Source: Algoriphagus vanfongensis DSM 17529 (lineage in GTDB: Bacteria; Bacteroidota; Bacteroidia; Cytophagales; Cyclobacteriaceae). Taken from it: 64,000 bases of DNA. Each line of letters begins with the position of its first letter. Position 1 is the stretch's first letter. The stretch is taken from the NCBI RefSeq assembly GCF_000429465.1, contig NZ_AUBX01000015.1:310001-374000 (forward strand). The letters run 5' to 3'. The position numbers were made by a program, and so were the translations under genes. Positions 16,805-25,010 of this stretch are shown here, in pieces. The notes below the pieces were generated by a model. The model searched no databases and was not told the origin of the DNA. It saw only the letters and a list, made by a program, of their open reading frames with translations.

Positions 16805-18031
16805 TTACACGAGTTGACCCAGAGCTATTTTAAAGGAGCTTTCAGCCAGTTTTGTTTTTGTGGAATTTTCAGAGTGGGTTTTTTTCAATGCTCGATGGAT
16901 TGTCTCACTTACATCTCCGAAAATGGCTTGATCTGTCACTTCGGCTTCGGCGCTCATCAGGTAGGCAAATACCCGGGCCATCCCACAATTGGCGATGAAA
17001 TCCGGAATCACGGATACCTGCTGATCGGTCCAGGTGCCGATCGGTCCAAAGAAAATCTCCGGATCGGCAAAGGGGACATTGGCACCGCAAGAGATCACCT
17101 CGAGACCTGCCTGAATCATCCGCTCGGATTGCTCTCTGGTGATGAGTCTTGAGGCTGCGGCTGGGATAAATATTTCACTTTCCACATCCCAGATTTGATC
17201 ATTGATTTCTTCGAAAGGAATCAGGTTTTCAGCGACCAATTTGTTTCCTTTCCTGTTGACAAAGAGCTCACGAACCTCATCCAAGGTAAAGCCTTTCTCA
17301 TTGATCAGTCCGCCTTCCCGGTCGATGATACCTACGATCTTTACACCTTCCACTGCCAAAAAGCAGGCGGCGGCGGCACCGACATTGCCCCATCCCTGTA
17401 TGACAGCCCGTTTGCCCTGAAGCTTTCCTCCCCAGATGTCATAGTAATGCTTCACGGCCTCAGCCACGCCAAAACCTGTGATCATATCTGCCACGGTATA
17501 CTTTTTGGGTCCATTTGGAGTGAAATGTGGATCCTCAAGTACCTTGGCTACTCCCTGTCTTAGCTGGCCGAGTTTTTTGATTTTTTCCGGTTCTGTGGCA
17601 TGAAAGTGTCCATTGACGATGCCCTCCTGCGGATGCCAGATTCCAAAGGACTCAGTGATAGGGATGACTTCATGGATCTCGTCGACATTGAGATCACCAC
17701 CGGTGCCATAATAGTTTTTGAGAAGAGGAGTGACAGCCTTGTACCATCTTTTGAGGACTTCCTCTTTTCTGGGATCGTTTGGATCAAAATTGATTCCGGA
17801 TTTTGCTCCGCCGATGGCTGGTCCCGAAACTGTAAATTTGACCTCCATGGTTTTGGCAAGAGACTCTACTTCTCGCTTATCGAGGCCTTTGCGCATGCGC
17901 GTGCCTCCACCTGCTGCTCCACCTCTTAGACTGTTGATGACGACCCATCCTTCGGCTTCACTCTCTGAGTCAGACCACTCAAAGGTGATTTCCGGCTTTT
18001 GATTTTCAAATTTCTTTAATAATTCCTGCAT
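16805..18031 (-). CDS. Glu/Leu/Phe/Val dehydrogenase
   Basis: 408 residues. GGAAGGGTRMRKG and PAIGGAKSGI (Lys77) form the substrate pocket, the catalytic Asp follows in GTGGDLNVDE, and VIQGWGNVGAAAA is the NAD(P)-binding Rossmann motif. The family oxidatively deaminates amino acids (glutamate or branched/aromatic ones) to 2-oxoacids, reversibly. Which amino acid is used cannot be settled by eye; the length (408) and FDPNDP segment are shared with the Bacteroidota proteins usually annotated only at family level. Monocistronic. Confidence 0.92.
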   Translation of the reverse strand: MQELLKKFENQKPEITFEWSDSESEAEGWVVINSLRGGAAGGGTRMRKGLDKREVESLAKTMEVKFTVSGPAIGGAKSGINFDPNDPRKEEVLKRWYKAVTPLLKNYYGTGGDLNVDEIHEVIPITESFGIWHPQEGIVNGHFHATEPEKIKKLGQLRQGVAKVLEDPHFTPNGPKKYTVADMITGFGVAEAVKHYYDIWGGKLQGKRAVIQGWGNVGAAAACFLAVEGVKIVGIIDREGGLINEKGFTLDEVRELFVNRKGNKLVAENLIPFEEINDQIWDVESEIFIPAAASRLITREQSERMIQAGLEVISCGANVPFADPEIFFGPIGTWTDQQVSVIPDFIANCGMARVFAYLMSAEAEVTDQAIFGDVSETIHRALKKTHSENSTKTKLAESSFKIALGQLV

Positions 18032-18053
18032 TCAATTTGGGTTTATATGCAGG

Positions 18054-18061
18054 CAAAAATA
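18054..18061 (-). promoter_or_regulatory. -7 element of the amino-acid dehydrogenase gene
   Basis: On the minus strand TATTTTTG matches TAnnTTTG exactly and lies 22 nt before the ATG. No TTG is found at the right distance, so it is an isolated -7 match. Confidence 0.4.
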
Positions 18062-18157
18062 GAAAATTATGAATATCCCAGATGTTATCTTTTATCAAGA
18101 CCCTGTGCAACTTTTAGGAGGTCGACTCAGCAGCTCGTCGGCTTTCAGACTGATCTG

Positions 18158-19234
18158 TCAGTTCTCGTAAATTGTGCCCCCACAGGAGTTGTGACTTGCT
18201 CCAGTCACAGAGGCAAGACAATTGTCAATCCCAAGCAGTCTCAGATGTCCCAAAAATGCGAAAATCAGTGCTTCTTTGAATTCGATCAAGTTGGTATCAG
18301 CCTGTGAATAGTCCCAGCTACCTTCGAGATGGGCATCCAATCTATCGATGAAATGATCATGATAGGCACCTCCTCCCGTGATCAGGACTTTGGGGCTTTC
18401 TCGGGCGGCAAATTGCCGGATCACCCGACTCATTTGTACAGCATAATGCTCAGTGAGAGTTGCCAGCTTGTCCTTGCTGGAGGCTGAGGATCGATCTATA
18501 AGCGGCAAGAAATCCTGCTCCAGATCCTCTCTTCCTAGGGATTTGGCACCAGATTGCTGATAAAAATCAAGTTGGTTGAGCTGCTCAAGAAGTTCGGGCT
18601 GAACATTTCCCTCTGAGGCCCATTTTCCCGAATGATCAAACTCCGCTCCCAAGGTCTGGGCGATGGGATTGAGTAGTAGATTGAATGGGCTGACATCAAA
18701 GGCAATTCTTTTTCCCAGATGATCCATGCTGATATTGGAAATGCCACCGAGATTGATGCAAAAGTCCATTTCAGGAAAAAGCTCCTGATCTCCAATCGGA
18801 ACGAGCGGAGCACCTTGCCCGCCGAGCTGGACATCTTTCATCCGAAAGTCATTGATAACTTTGAGCCTGGAAGCCTGCTGAATCGCCCAGCCATTTCCTA
18901 TTTGGAGACTGAGCCCTTTTTTTGGCTGATGAAATACTGTGTGACCATGGGAGCAGACAGCCAGAGGAGCTGCCTGATGTCTTTCACAGAATGCTTTGAC
19001 CTCGCTGCCTATCCATCTGCCAAAGTCTACGTCCAAAAGATGCAGCTCCAGTGCTGTCAGCTGATGGGAGGCCTGAAGACTCTTTCCCAACTTATCCGGA
19101 AAAGGGATCGTCGCAGCTTGGAGTATTTCATATTCCCAGGAGTTCTTTTTTTGAAATTGGCAAAGCGCAATATCCAATCCGTCTCCGGAAGTGCCGGACA
19201 TCAAGCCGATGAGTTGGTAGTTTTGGGAAGGCAT
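18158..19234 (-). CDS. anmK: Anhydro-N-acetylmuramic acid kinase
   Basis: 358 residues. The N-terminal LIGLMSGTSGDGLDIALC is the AnmK signature, FCINLGGISNIS and LITGGGAYHDHF are conserved ATP/sugar-binding loops. The enzyme cleaves and phosphorylates 1,6-anhydro-MurNAc from wall turnover to give MurNAc-6-phosphate for recycling. Length is normal (about 360-370). It diverges from coaX; no other recycling gene is adjacent. Confidence 0.95.
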   Translation of the reverse strand: MPSQNYQLIGLMSGTSGDGLDIALCQFQKKNSWEYEILQAATIPFPDKLGKSLQASHQLTALELHLLDVDFGRWIGSEVKAFCERHQAAPLAVCSHGHTVFHQPKKGLSLQIGNGWAIQQASRLKVINDFRMKDVQLGGQGAPLVPIGDQELFPEMDFCINLGGISNISMDHLGKRIAFDVSPFNLLLNPIAQTLGAEFDHSGKWASEGNVQPELLEQLNQLDFYQQSGAKSLGREDLEQDFLPLIDRSSASSKDKLATLTEHYAVQMSRVIRQFAARESPKVLITGGGAYHDHFIDRLDAHLEGSWDYSQADTNLIEFKEALIFAFLGHLRLLGIDNCLASVTGASHNSCGGTIYEN

Positions 19235-19335
19235 GGGTTAATGTTTGTTAAGTGAGGGAGGATATAAAGATAATTTTAGAAAAGACAAAAAGGCCAGTTT
19301 TTTGAAATAGCTAATTTGCAAACAGAATTCGAGTT

Positions 19336-20052
19336 ATGCCCAATCTCATAGTAGACATCGGAAATACCCGCATCAAATCTGCCCTGTATGATAAGCAGGA
19401 AAAGATTTGGGAAAATGCCCATTCAGAGCTGTCTGAGGCCAGATCGGTGTGGCAGCAGTTGGATATTGACCATAGTCTCATCTCATCGGTCAGATGGACA
19501 GAGGCTGAGCTACGGGAGAATTTGGGTTTAGATTTTCATTTTCTGACTCACCAGACACCTTTGCCTATTCAGAATCAGTACGGTTCACCGGAGACGTTGG
19601 GTTTGGACCGGCTGGCTGCGGCTATCGGCGGGTGGAGTCAAGCTGGAGGTGGAGCTGCATTGGTAGTAGATGTAGGTACCTGCATGACATTTGAGTTGGT
19701 CGATTCTAGGGGAATCTACCGGGGCGGTGCTATCAGTCCCGGCTTGGCGATGCGTGCCAAAGCGATGCATCAATTTACCGCACGTCTTCCACTAGTGGAC
19801 GTTGGGCCAAAGCCAGCTTCTCATTTGGCGGATTCTACCAAGACCTGTATGCAGGCAGGTGTCTGGTACGGTATAGCGTATGAAATAATTGGCCATATAG
19901 AGGCCTATAGAGTCGAATTTCCTGAAATTAAGGTCTTTGTTTGCGGAGGAGACGCTCATTCTTTTGATTCATTGGCAAAAGACCACATATTTGTAGTCCC
20001 AAATTTGGTCCTAGACGGACTGAATTGTATTCTAAACCACAATGTTGAGTAA
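19336..20052 (+). CDS. coaX: Type III pantothenate kinase
   Basis: 238 residues with the ASKHA-fold phosphate motifs: N-terminal LIVDIGNTRIK and central VVDVGTCMTFE, plus GLDRLAAAIGG and GGAISPGLAMR. It phosphorylates pantothenate, the first step of CoA synthesis. The PhosphateE (VFVCGGDA) motif near the C-terminus is present. Its last 11 bp overlap the following outer-membrane gene, so the two are translationally coupled, starting a long envelope operon. Confidence 0.95.
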   Translation: MPNLIVDIGNTRIKSALYDKQEKIWENAHSELSEARSVWQQLDIDHSLISSVRWTEAELRENLGLDFHFLTHQTPLPIQNQYGSPETLGLDRLAAAIGGWSQAGGGAALVVDVGTCMTFELVDSRGIYRGGAISPGLAMRAKAMHQFTARLPLVDVGPKPASHLADSTKTCMQAGVWYGIAYEIIGHIEAYRVEFPEIKVFVCGGDAHSFDSLAKDHIFVVPNLVLDGLNCILNHNVE

Positions 20053-21325
20053 AATCAAATTGCAATTGCTGGGTGTATGCTGCACCCTTTTCTTATTTTC
20101 TGAAGCTCAGGCACAGTCCAGTGCCTCTACCTATTCCGCTCTGGGAATCGGTGAGTTTAACTATTCCGGATTGACACAAAATCAGGCCATGGGTGGCTTG
20201 GGAATCAGTTTTGGTACCGCATGGAATCCAAACTATGTCAATCCAGCCCTTCAGGCCAAAAATTCCATTTTCAACTTTCAGGCAGCACTAAACTATAAGA
20301 CCATCGATGCGAGCAATGGCTCCCAATCTCAAAATGTAGACGGTGGAGGTCTTTCTTACATTGCGATGAGCTTGCCTTTTAAGCCAGGGAAATTTGGAGC
20401 AGGAATGGGGCTCAATCAGATCACTTCGGTCAATTACAGACTGCAAGTCGCCAGCATGGTAGACAATGCAGACATACAGTCTGTCAACAATATCACCGGC
20501 AATGGTGGGATCAGTGAAGCCTATCTTAGTTTTGGCTATGTGGTAGCAAAAAATCTGAGCTTGGGTATCCATGGATCTTATCTATTTGGCTCTACGATCC
20601 GGACCAATCAGCTATCTCTCTATGATGAAGAAGGAGTCGACGTAGGCTACCCTTCTGAATATTATGAAAGATTAACAGTTTCAGATGTAGGCTTCAAATT
20701 TGGGGCTCATTACTTTTTGCCTGTGGGTACTGAAAGCAAGTTGCACTTGGGTGCCATTTATCAGGTACTAGGGGATGTTAGTGGAAAAGCTTTTGCCAAA
20801 CTGGCAGCATTTGGGGAAGCTAGCGACCCGGATACGGATGGAGACTTGGTTTTCAATGATGAAAAAGGAAGTATCTATATACCAAATCGTTATGGATTCG
20901 GTGTGACGTATGAAAAAACCAATAAATATGCAATCGGATTGGAAGGCCAGTATCAGGATTTCAAGGATTACACTAATTTTGTTGGAGACCCATTAGACCT
21001 CAAAGAGACCCTGAAAATAGGCTTGGGAATGCAGATCGTGCCAGACTATCTAGCCGTCGACAATCAGCTCAAAAGAGCCACTTATCGGGTGGGATTGGAG
21101 TTTCAGCAGACTCCCTATTACCTAAACCAAACCAATATCAATGACCTTGGCATTAACTTTGGAGCTTCGATTCCTGTTAATCAATTGTCTTTGGTAAATT
21201 TCGCTGTGAAGCTGGGGCAAAGAGGAACTACCTCGGCTGGATTGATCAGAGAAAACTACGTGAACTTCACCCTAGGCTTCTCTCTCAATGACAATAGCTG
21301 GTTCTACAAAAGAGTATTTGATTAA
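20042..21325 (+). CDS. Outer membrane beta-barrel protein, PorV/FadL-like
   Basis: 427 residues with a signal peptide ending in AQAQ (residue 25). The mature start STYSALGIGEFNYSGLTQNQAMGGLG is the pattern of Bacteroidota long-chain-fatty-acid-transporter-like barrels (conserved 'SxYSxxGxG' openings). Alternating hydrophobic strands run to the end, but the last residue is Asp after WFYKRVF. Cargo is unknown. It overlaps coaX by 11 bp and is followed 73 bp later by a secreted TPR gene, an order I associate with Cytophagales but cannot verify here. Confidence 0.8.
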   Translation: MLSKIKLQLLGVCCTLFLFSEAQAQSSASTYSALGIGEFNYSGLTQNQAMGGLGISFGTAWNPNYVNPALQAKNSIFNFQAALNYKTIDASNGSQSQNVDGGGLSYIAMSLPFKPGKFGAGMGLNQITSVNYRLQVASMVDNADIQSVNNITGNGGISEAYLSFGYVVAKNLSLGIHGSYLFGSTIRTNQLSLYDEEGVDVGYPSEYYERLTVSDVGFKFGAHYFLPVGTESKLHLGAIYQVLGDVSGKAFAKLAAFGEASDPDTDGDLVFNDEKGSIYIPNRYGFGVTYEKTNKYAIGLEGQYQDFKDYTNFVGDPLDLKETLKIGLGMQIVPDYLAVDNQLKRATYRVGLEFQQTPYYLNQTNINDLGINFGASIPVNQLSLVNFAVKLGQRGTTSAGLIRENYVNFTLGFSLNDNSWFYKRVFD

Positions 21326-21398
21326 GAATAAAAAAATATCTGGGCCGGGTGACTCGCTCAGAGAGAAGATAAATTAACCGAATTAAACAAGTCAAACC

Positions 21399-22703
21399 AT
21401 GAAAATTAAATCGACCCTTCTGGGGCTTTCCGCCTTTCTTCTGGCCGGTATGGTTCAGGCCCAGGATGGATGGAATTTCCCTTCTGATCCTGCGCAGGAA
21501 CAAAAAGCAAGAGAGCTGAACGCTGCCTACAATGACTACATGCAGTCAGAGCAATTTGTAGAAGCTACCAAACCATTACATTGGCTATTGGTAAATGCAC
21601 CTGATCTAAACGAAGCCATCTATATCAATGGTACAAAAGTATATGACGGGGCAGCTAACGCAACTGCGGATGAGGCTCAGAAAAGAGTGTATCAAGATTC
21701 TGTCATGTTGATCTATGACAAAAGAGGTGAACTTTATGACAATGCACCTAAGTGGATTGAAAACAAAGCCTATTACGCTTATCAGTATTACAAAGATGAC
21801 AAAACGAAAGTAGGTTACATCGTTTCTACTTTTGACAAAGCTATCGAGTTGAATGGTGAACTTGCCACTCCTGCATTGTATGCATATTATTTCAATGCGA
21901 TCTACAGAGACTATGCTTACAATAAGTCATTCACTCCAGAAGAAATTTTGGCAAAGTATGACTTTATTCAAAAAGAGCTAGATAAGGCAGAGGCAGCTGG
22001 AAGCGACATGACTCAAACCAAAGGTACGCTGGAGCAGATCCTTGTAGCCATGGAATTGATCGATTGTGACTTTATCGAAAATACGATGGGACCAAAATTG
22101 GCAGCTGACCCTACCAATGAGGCTTTGGCACAGCAAATCTTCAAATATTCTGTGCAGTACAAGTGTCTTTCTTCTAGTGCATTCTTGTCTGCATTGGAGT
22201 TGATTGACTCTAATAATCCAACTTATGCTACTTCTCAAGTGAGAGCGATGAGATATATCCAAGAGCAGGATTATGCGAAAGCTCAGCCTGTATTGGAGAA
22301 AGCATTGACTTTGGCCGAAAACGATGCTCAAAAAGCAGAAATCCAAATGGATTTGGCGAAAGTACATGCTAACTTGGGTAGAAAAGGTGCCGCAAGAACA
22401 GCCGCTAAAGAAGCTGCAACATTGGATCCTGAAAAGACCAAAGATGCTTATTCTATGATTGCAGGATTGTATATGAACTCCTTCAATGACTGTAAAGGTG
22501 GTCAATCCAGAGTAAAAGACCGTGCGATCTTCATGGCTGCGTACTATGCGTACCAAAAAGCCGGAGACTCTCAGGGTATGGCGCAAGCTAGAGCTCAGTT
22601 CCCATCCAAAGAAGAAGTCTTCACCGAAGGTCTTCAAGTGGGTAGCTCTATCAGCACCGGATGCTGGATCGGAGAGTCTGTAACTATTGCTACTAGAGAC
22701 TAA
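21399..22703 (+). CDS. Secreted tetratricopeptide-repeat protein
   Basis: 434 residues. Signal peptide to MVQAQ (residue 22), then helical repeats; a clear TPR stretch (DAQKAEIQMDLAKVHANLGRK) is near residue 315. Several cysteines (DCDF, YKCLSSS, NDCKGG, GCWIG) suggest disulfides in the periplasm. Arg is mostly AGA and Ala/Ser mostly GCT/TCT, a bias I associate with strong expression in this phylum. Function unknown; placed between an outer membrane barrel and lptC, with its own strong terminator, it probably has an envelope role. Confidence 0.8.
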   Translation: MKIKSTLLGLSAFLLAGMVQAQDGWNFPSDPAQEQKARELNAAYNDYMQSEQFVEATKPLHWLLVNAPDLNEAIYINGTKVYDGAANATADEAQKRVYQDSVMLIYDKRGELYDNAPKWIENKAYYAYQYYKDDKTKVGYIVSTFDKAIELNGELATPALYAYYFNAIYRDYAYNKSFTPEEILAKYDFIQKELDKAEAAGSDMTQTKGTLEQILVAMELIDCDFIENTMGPKLAADPTNEALAQQIFKYSVQYKCLSSSAFLSALELIDSNNPTYATSQVRAMRYIQEQDYAKAQPVLEKALTLAENDAQKAEIQMDLAKVHANLGRKGAARTAAKEAATLDPEKTKDAYSMIAGLYMNSFNDCKGGQSRVKDRAIFMAAYYAYQKAGDSQGMAQARAQFPSKEEVFTEGLQVGSSISTGCWIGESVTIATRD

Positions 22704-22722
22704 TAGTTTCCAAATAAATCTT

Positions 22723-22751
22723 AAAAAGGCAGTCCTTGGGCTGCCTTTTTT
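22723..22751 (+). terminator. Intrinsic terminator after the secreted TPR gene
   Basis: AAAAAGGCAG (22723-22732) pairs with CTGCCTTTTT (22741-22750) around an 8-nt loop, followed by more T. Ends the coaX-OMP-TPR transcript. Confidence 0.88.
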
Positions 22752-22865
22752 CGTTGTCTGATGCTATATCGACCATCTTCTTATGGGCTAGGAATGTTTG
22801 AATGTCTCTGCTTTTTGGACAGGAAGTGATCCTAGTCAGCAAGGAGAATTTGGCTAGAGGCATCA

Positions 22866-22894
22866 TTGCAGATTATCAGATTCATTTAACTTTG
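22866..22894 (+). promoter_or_regulatory. lptC promoter abutting the start codon
   Basis: TTG at 22866-22868, 18-nt spacer, TAACTTTG at 22887-22894, an exact consensus. The ATG is at 22899, only 4 nt after the box, so the transcript should begin at or very near the start codon. Confidence 0.65.
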
Positions 22895-22898
22895 TCCC

Positions 22899-23435
22899 AT
22901 GAAGAATTTCATCTTTGGTATTTTTTGTCTTTTGAGTATCAGTTCTTGTCGAGAAGATATCGATGCGGCCGCTTTGCAAGTATACGAGGGCCCCATGCGG
23001 ACAGGAGTCAATATTCATGTGGTCCATTCTGACTCGGCTAAGGTGAGGACGGAGATCCGGGCAGCCAAGCAAATGGAATTTCTGAATGGGAACATGGAGT
23101 TTCCCGAAGGGATTCTGATTGAGTTTTTTGAGAAAGATGGGAGCAAAGGGACTACACTCCAAGCAGATAGAGGGTATTTTATCAAAGAAAAAAACATCTA
23201 TAAAGGAGAAGGAAATGTCCGAGTGGACAATGAGATAGAAGATCAGCACCTGCAGAGCGAGGAGCTTTTTTGGGATCCAAACAAAAAGCGGATTTATACC
23301 GAGACATTTGTGACAATTCGGGACAAAGAGACACTTTTCAATGGTACCGGAATGGAAGCTGATGAAAGTTTTACAAATTACACCCTCAAAAAATTAAGAG
23401 ATAGCCGGACTATATTGCCGGGAGAAGAATTATGA
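22899..23435 (+). CDS. lptC: LPS export periplasmic protein LptC (lipoprotein)
   Basis: 178 residues. The N-terminus MKNFIFGIFCLLSISSC with Cys17 is a lipoprotein signal, in place of the single membrane helix of enterobacterial LptC. The rest is a beta-jellyroll pattern with EFPEGILIEFFEKDG, LQADRGYFI and YKGEGNVRV, as in the LptC/OstA family. LptC passes lipopolysaccharide from LptB2FG to LptA across the periplasm. It overlaps the next small gene by 4 bp and has its own promoter. Confidence 0.88.
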   Translation: MKNFIFGIFCLLSISSCREDIDAAALQVYEGPMRTGVNIHVVHSDSAKVRTEIRAAKQMEFLNGNMEFPEGILIEFFEKDGSKGTTLQADRGYFIKEKNIYKGEGNVRVDNEIEDQHLQSEELFWDPNKKRIYTETFVTIRDKETLFNGTGMEADESFTNYTLKKLRDSRTILPGEEL

Positions 23436-23644
23436 AATTACCTGACGTCTTGATCCTTTCCTTGTCTTTGGCACTGATCATCATCGGAATCCACCAAACG
23501 ATGACTGTAGGAATCGGTTTTTCTTATCCTATCTTTATGTTTGGTGTGGCGCTGTTGTTTTGGTTTCAATACAGAAGAACCAAAACCCAAAAGCCTCCCA
23601 CAGAAATCCCGGGTAGCAAACCCAAGAAAAAACGGAAGCGATAA
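23432..23644 (+). CDS. Small membrane protein of unknown function
   Basis: 70 residues: two hydrophobic helices (VLILSLSLALIIIGIH and FSYPIFMFGVALLFWF) and a strongly basic cytoplasmic tail (SKPKKKRKR). Starts inside the lptC stop (ATGA) and ends 3 bp before the CorC-type gene, so it is certainly in the operon. No family recognised. Its fixed place between lptC and a CorC-type gene suggests an envelope-related accessory. Confidence 0.75.
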   Translation: MKLPDVLILSLSLALIIIGIHQTMTVGIGFSYPIFMFGVALLFWFQYRRTKTQKPPTEIPGSKPKKKRKR

Positions 23645-23647
23645 TCC

Positions 23648-24925
23648 ATGGAGACCAGCTATTTGATCTACGTACTCATAACCCTGCTGTTTTCGGCATT
23701 TTTTTCAGGTATTGAGATCGCCTACATTTCCGCCAATAAGCTTCAAATAGAGCTACAGAATAAGCAGGGAAGCCTGAGTGGCAGAATTCTCAGCGGCTTT
23801 GTGCAGCGGCCAGGCCAGTTTATCGGTACTACCTTGATGGGCAATACCATTGCACTGGTTCTTTACGGGATTTTTATGGCTTATTTACTGGAAGACCCAT
23901 TGAGGATGCTTTTGGGTAGCTTTGCCAATGAGGGATCTATACTGGTTTTACAAACTTTGATCTCCACAGTTATCGTTTTGATCACTGCGGAGTTTTTGCC
24001 AAAAAGTCTCTTCATGCTCAATCCTAATAGCATGCTGAATGTATTTGCTGTGCCGATGATGCTGATTTATTATCTGATGTTTCCGGTGGTTTGGGCCGTG
24101 GTGGGACTTTCTCGCTTTTTTATTACCAAAGTACTCCGCTTAGAATACAGTGAGGACAAGCCGGTTTTTACCGTGACAGATCTCAATAGCTTCATCCAAG
24201 ACCATATGAATCAGTCCAAGTCCGATGGGACAGCGGAGATCGATACCAAGATTTTTGACAATGCAGTCGAGTTTAAGACAGTCAGACTGAGAGAATGTAT
24301 GGTGCCGAGGACGGATATCGTCGCGGTGGAGGTAGAAGATAGCATCGAGGAACTTAAAGAGGTTTTTGCCGAAAGCGGCCATTCTAAAATCATCGTCTAT
24401 CGTGAGACCATCGATGACGTGATCGGATATTGTCATCAGCTGGAGCTTTTCAAAAAACCCAAGAGCATCGAAGATATTTTGACGCCGATCATCATTGCAC
24501 CTGAGTCTGCTCTTGCCAATGAATTATTGATAGAATTTATTCAGGAAAGAAAAAGTCTCGCCTTGGTGGTAGATGAGTTTGGTGGGACCAGTGGCATCGT
24601 CTCGATGGAAGACATTATCGAAGAGATTTTTGGGGAAATCGAAGACGAATATGACAACGATGACCTGATCGAACAAAAAATCGGAGATTTTGAATACTTG
24701 CTGAGTGCGCGTCATGAGATTGATTATCTGAATGATAAGTATGATTGGGAATTGCCGGAGGGAGAATTTGAAACCATTTCTGGCCTGATCCTTTCCCATA
24801 CCGAAAACCTTCCCAAAAAGGGCGAGTCAGTGATGATAGGGCCATATACTTTTACGATTATGACCAAGCAGGATCATCGAATAGACTCCGTGAGGCTCAA
24901 AATCAGCTCCCCGGGTATTTTTTAG
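23648..24925 (+). CDS. CNNM/CorC-type hemolysin-family transporter
   Basis: 425 residues: a DUF21 membrane domain (about 1-180, opening with LFSAFFSGIEIAYISANK, the family signature), a pair of CBS domains (about 205-325, VPRTDIVAVE and VVDEFGGTSGIVSMEDIIEEI) and a C-terminal CorC_HlyC domain (about 340-425). Family members move Mg2+ (or Co2+) across the inner membrane; 'hemolysin' is a historical label. CBS domains probably bind ATP. Part of the lptC operon. Confidence 0.9.
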   Translation: METSYLIYVLITLLFSAFFSGIEIAYISANKLQIELQNKQGSLSGRILSGFVQRPGQFIGTTLMGNTIALVLYGIFMAYLLEDPLRMLLGSFANEGSILVLQTLISTVIVLITAEFLPKSLFMLNPNSMLNVFAVPMMLIYYLMFPVVWAVVGLSRFFITKVLRLEYSEDKPVFTVTDLNSFIQDHMNQSKSDGTAEIDTKIFDNAVEFKTVRLRECMVPRTDIVAVEVEDSIEELKEVFAESGHSKIIVYRETIDDVIGYCHQLELFKKPKSIEDILTPIIIAPESALANELLIEFIQERKSLALVVDEFGGTSGIVSMEDIIEEIFGEIEDEYDNDDLIEQKIGDFEYLLSARHEIDYLNDKYDWELPEGEFETISGLILSHTENLPKKGESVMIGPYTFTIMTKQDHRIDSVRLKISSPGIF

Positions 24926-24950
24926 GTAATGGTTTGATTCAGAATATATT

Positions 24951-24980
24951 TTGAATTTCGTTACTAATGCTATTATTTTG
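24951..24980 (+). promoter_or_regulatory. Possible ppiD promoter
   Basis: TTG (24951-24953), 20-nt spacer and TATTTTG (24974-24980), one base short of TAnnTTTG. Lies 30 bp before the ATG of the PpiD-like gene. Confidence 0.35.
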
Positions 24981-25010
24981 CGACACTTCTAAAAAAGCGT
25001 AGTAACAATA

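Noticed and set aside
21978..22637. 219-codon minus-strand open frame within the secreted TPR gene
   Set aside because: Ser/Cys/Phe-rich translation typical of an antisense shadow; no start signal, and the plus-strand gene has a signal peptide and TPR.
23648..24925. Hemolysin toxin
   Set aside because: The 'hemolysin' label is historical; DUF21-CBS-CorC_HlyC indicates a metal transporter.
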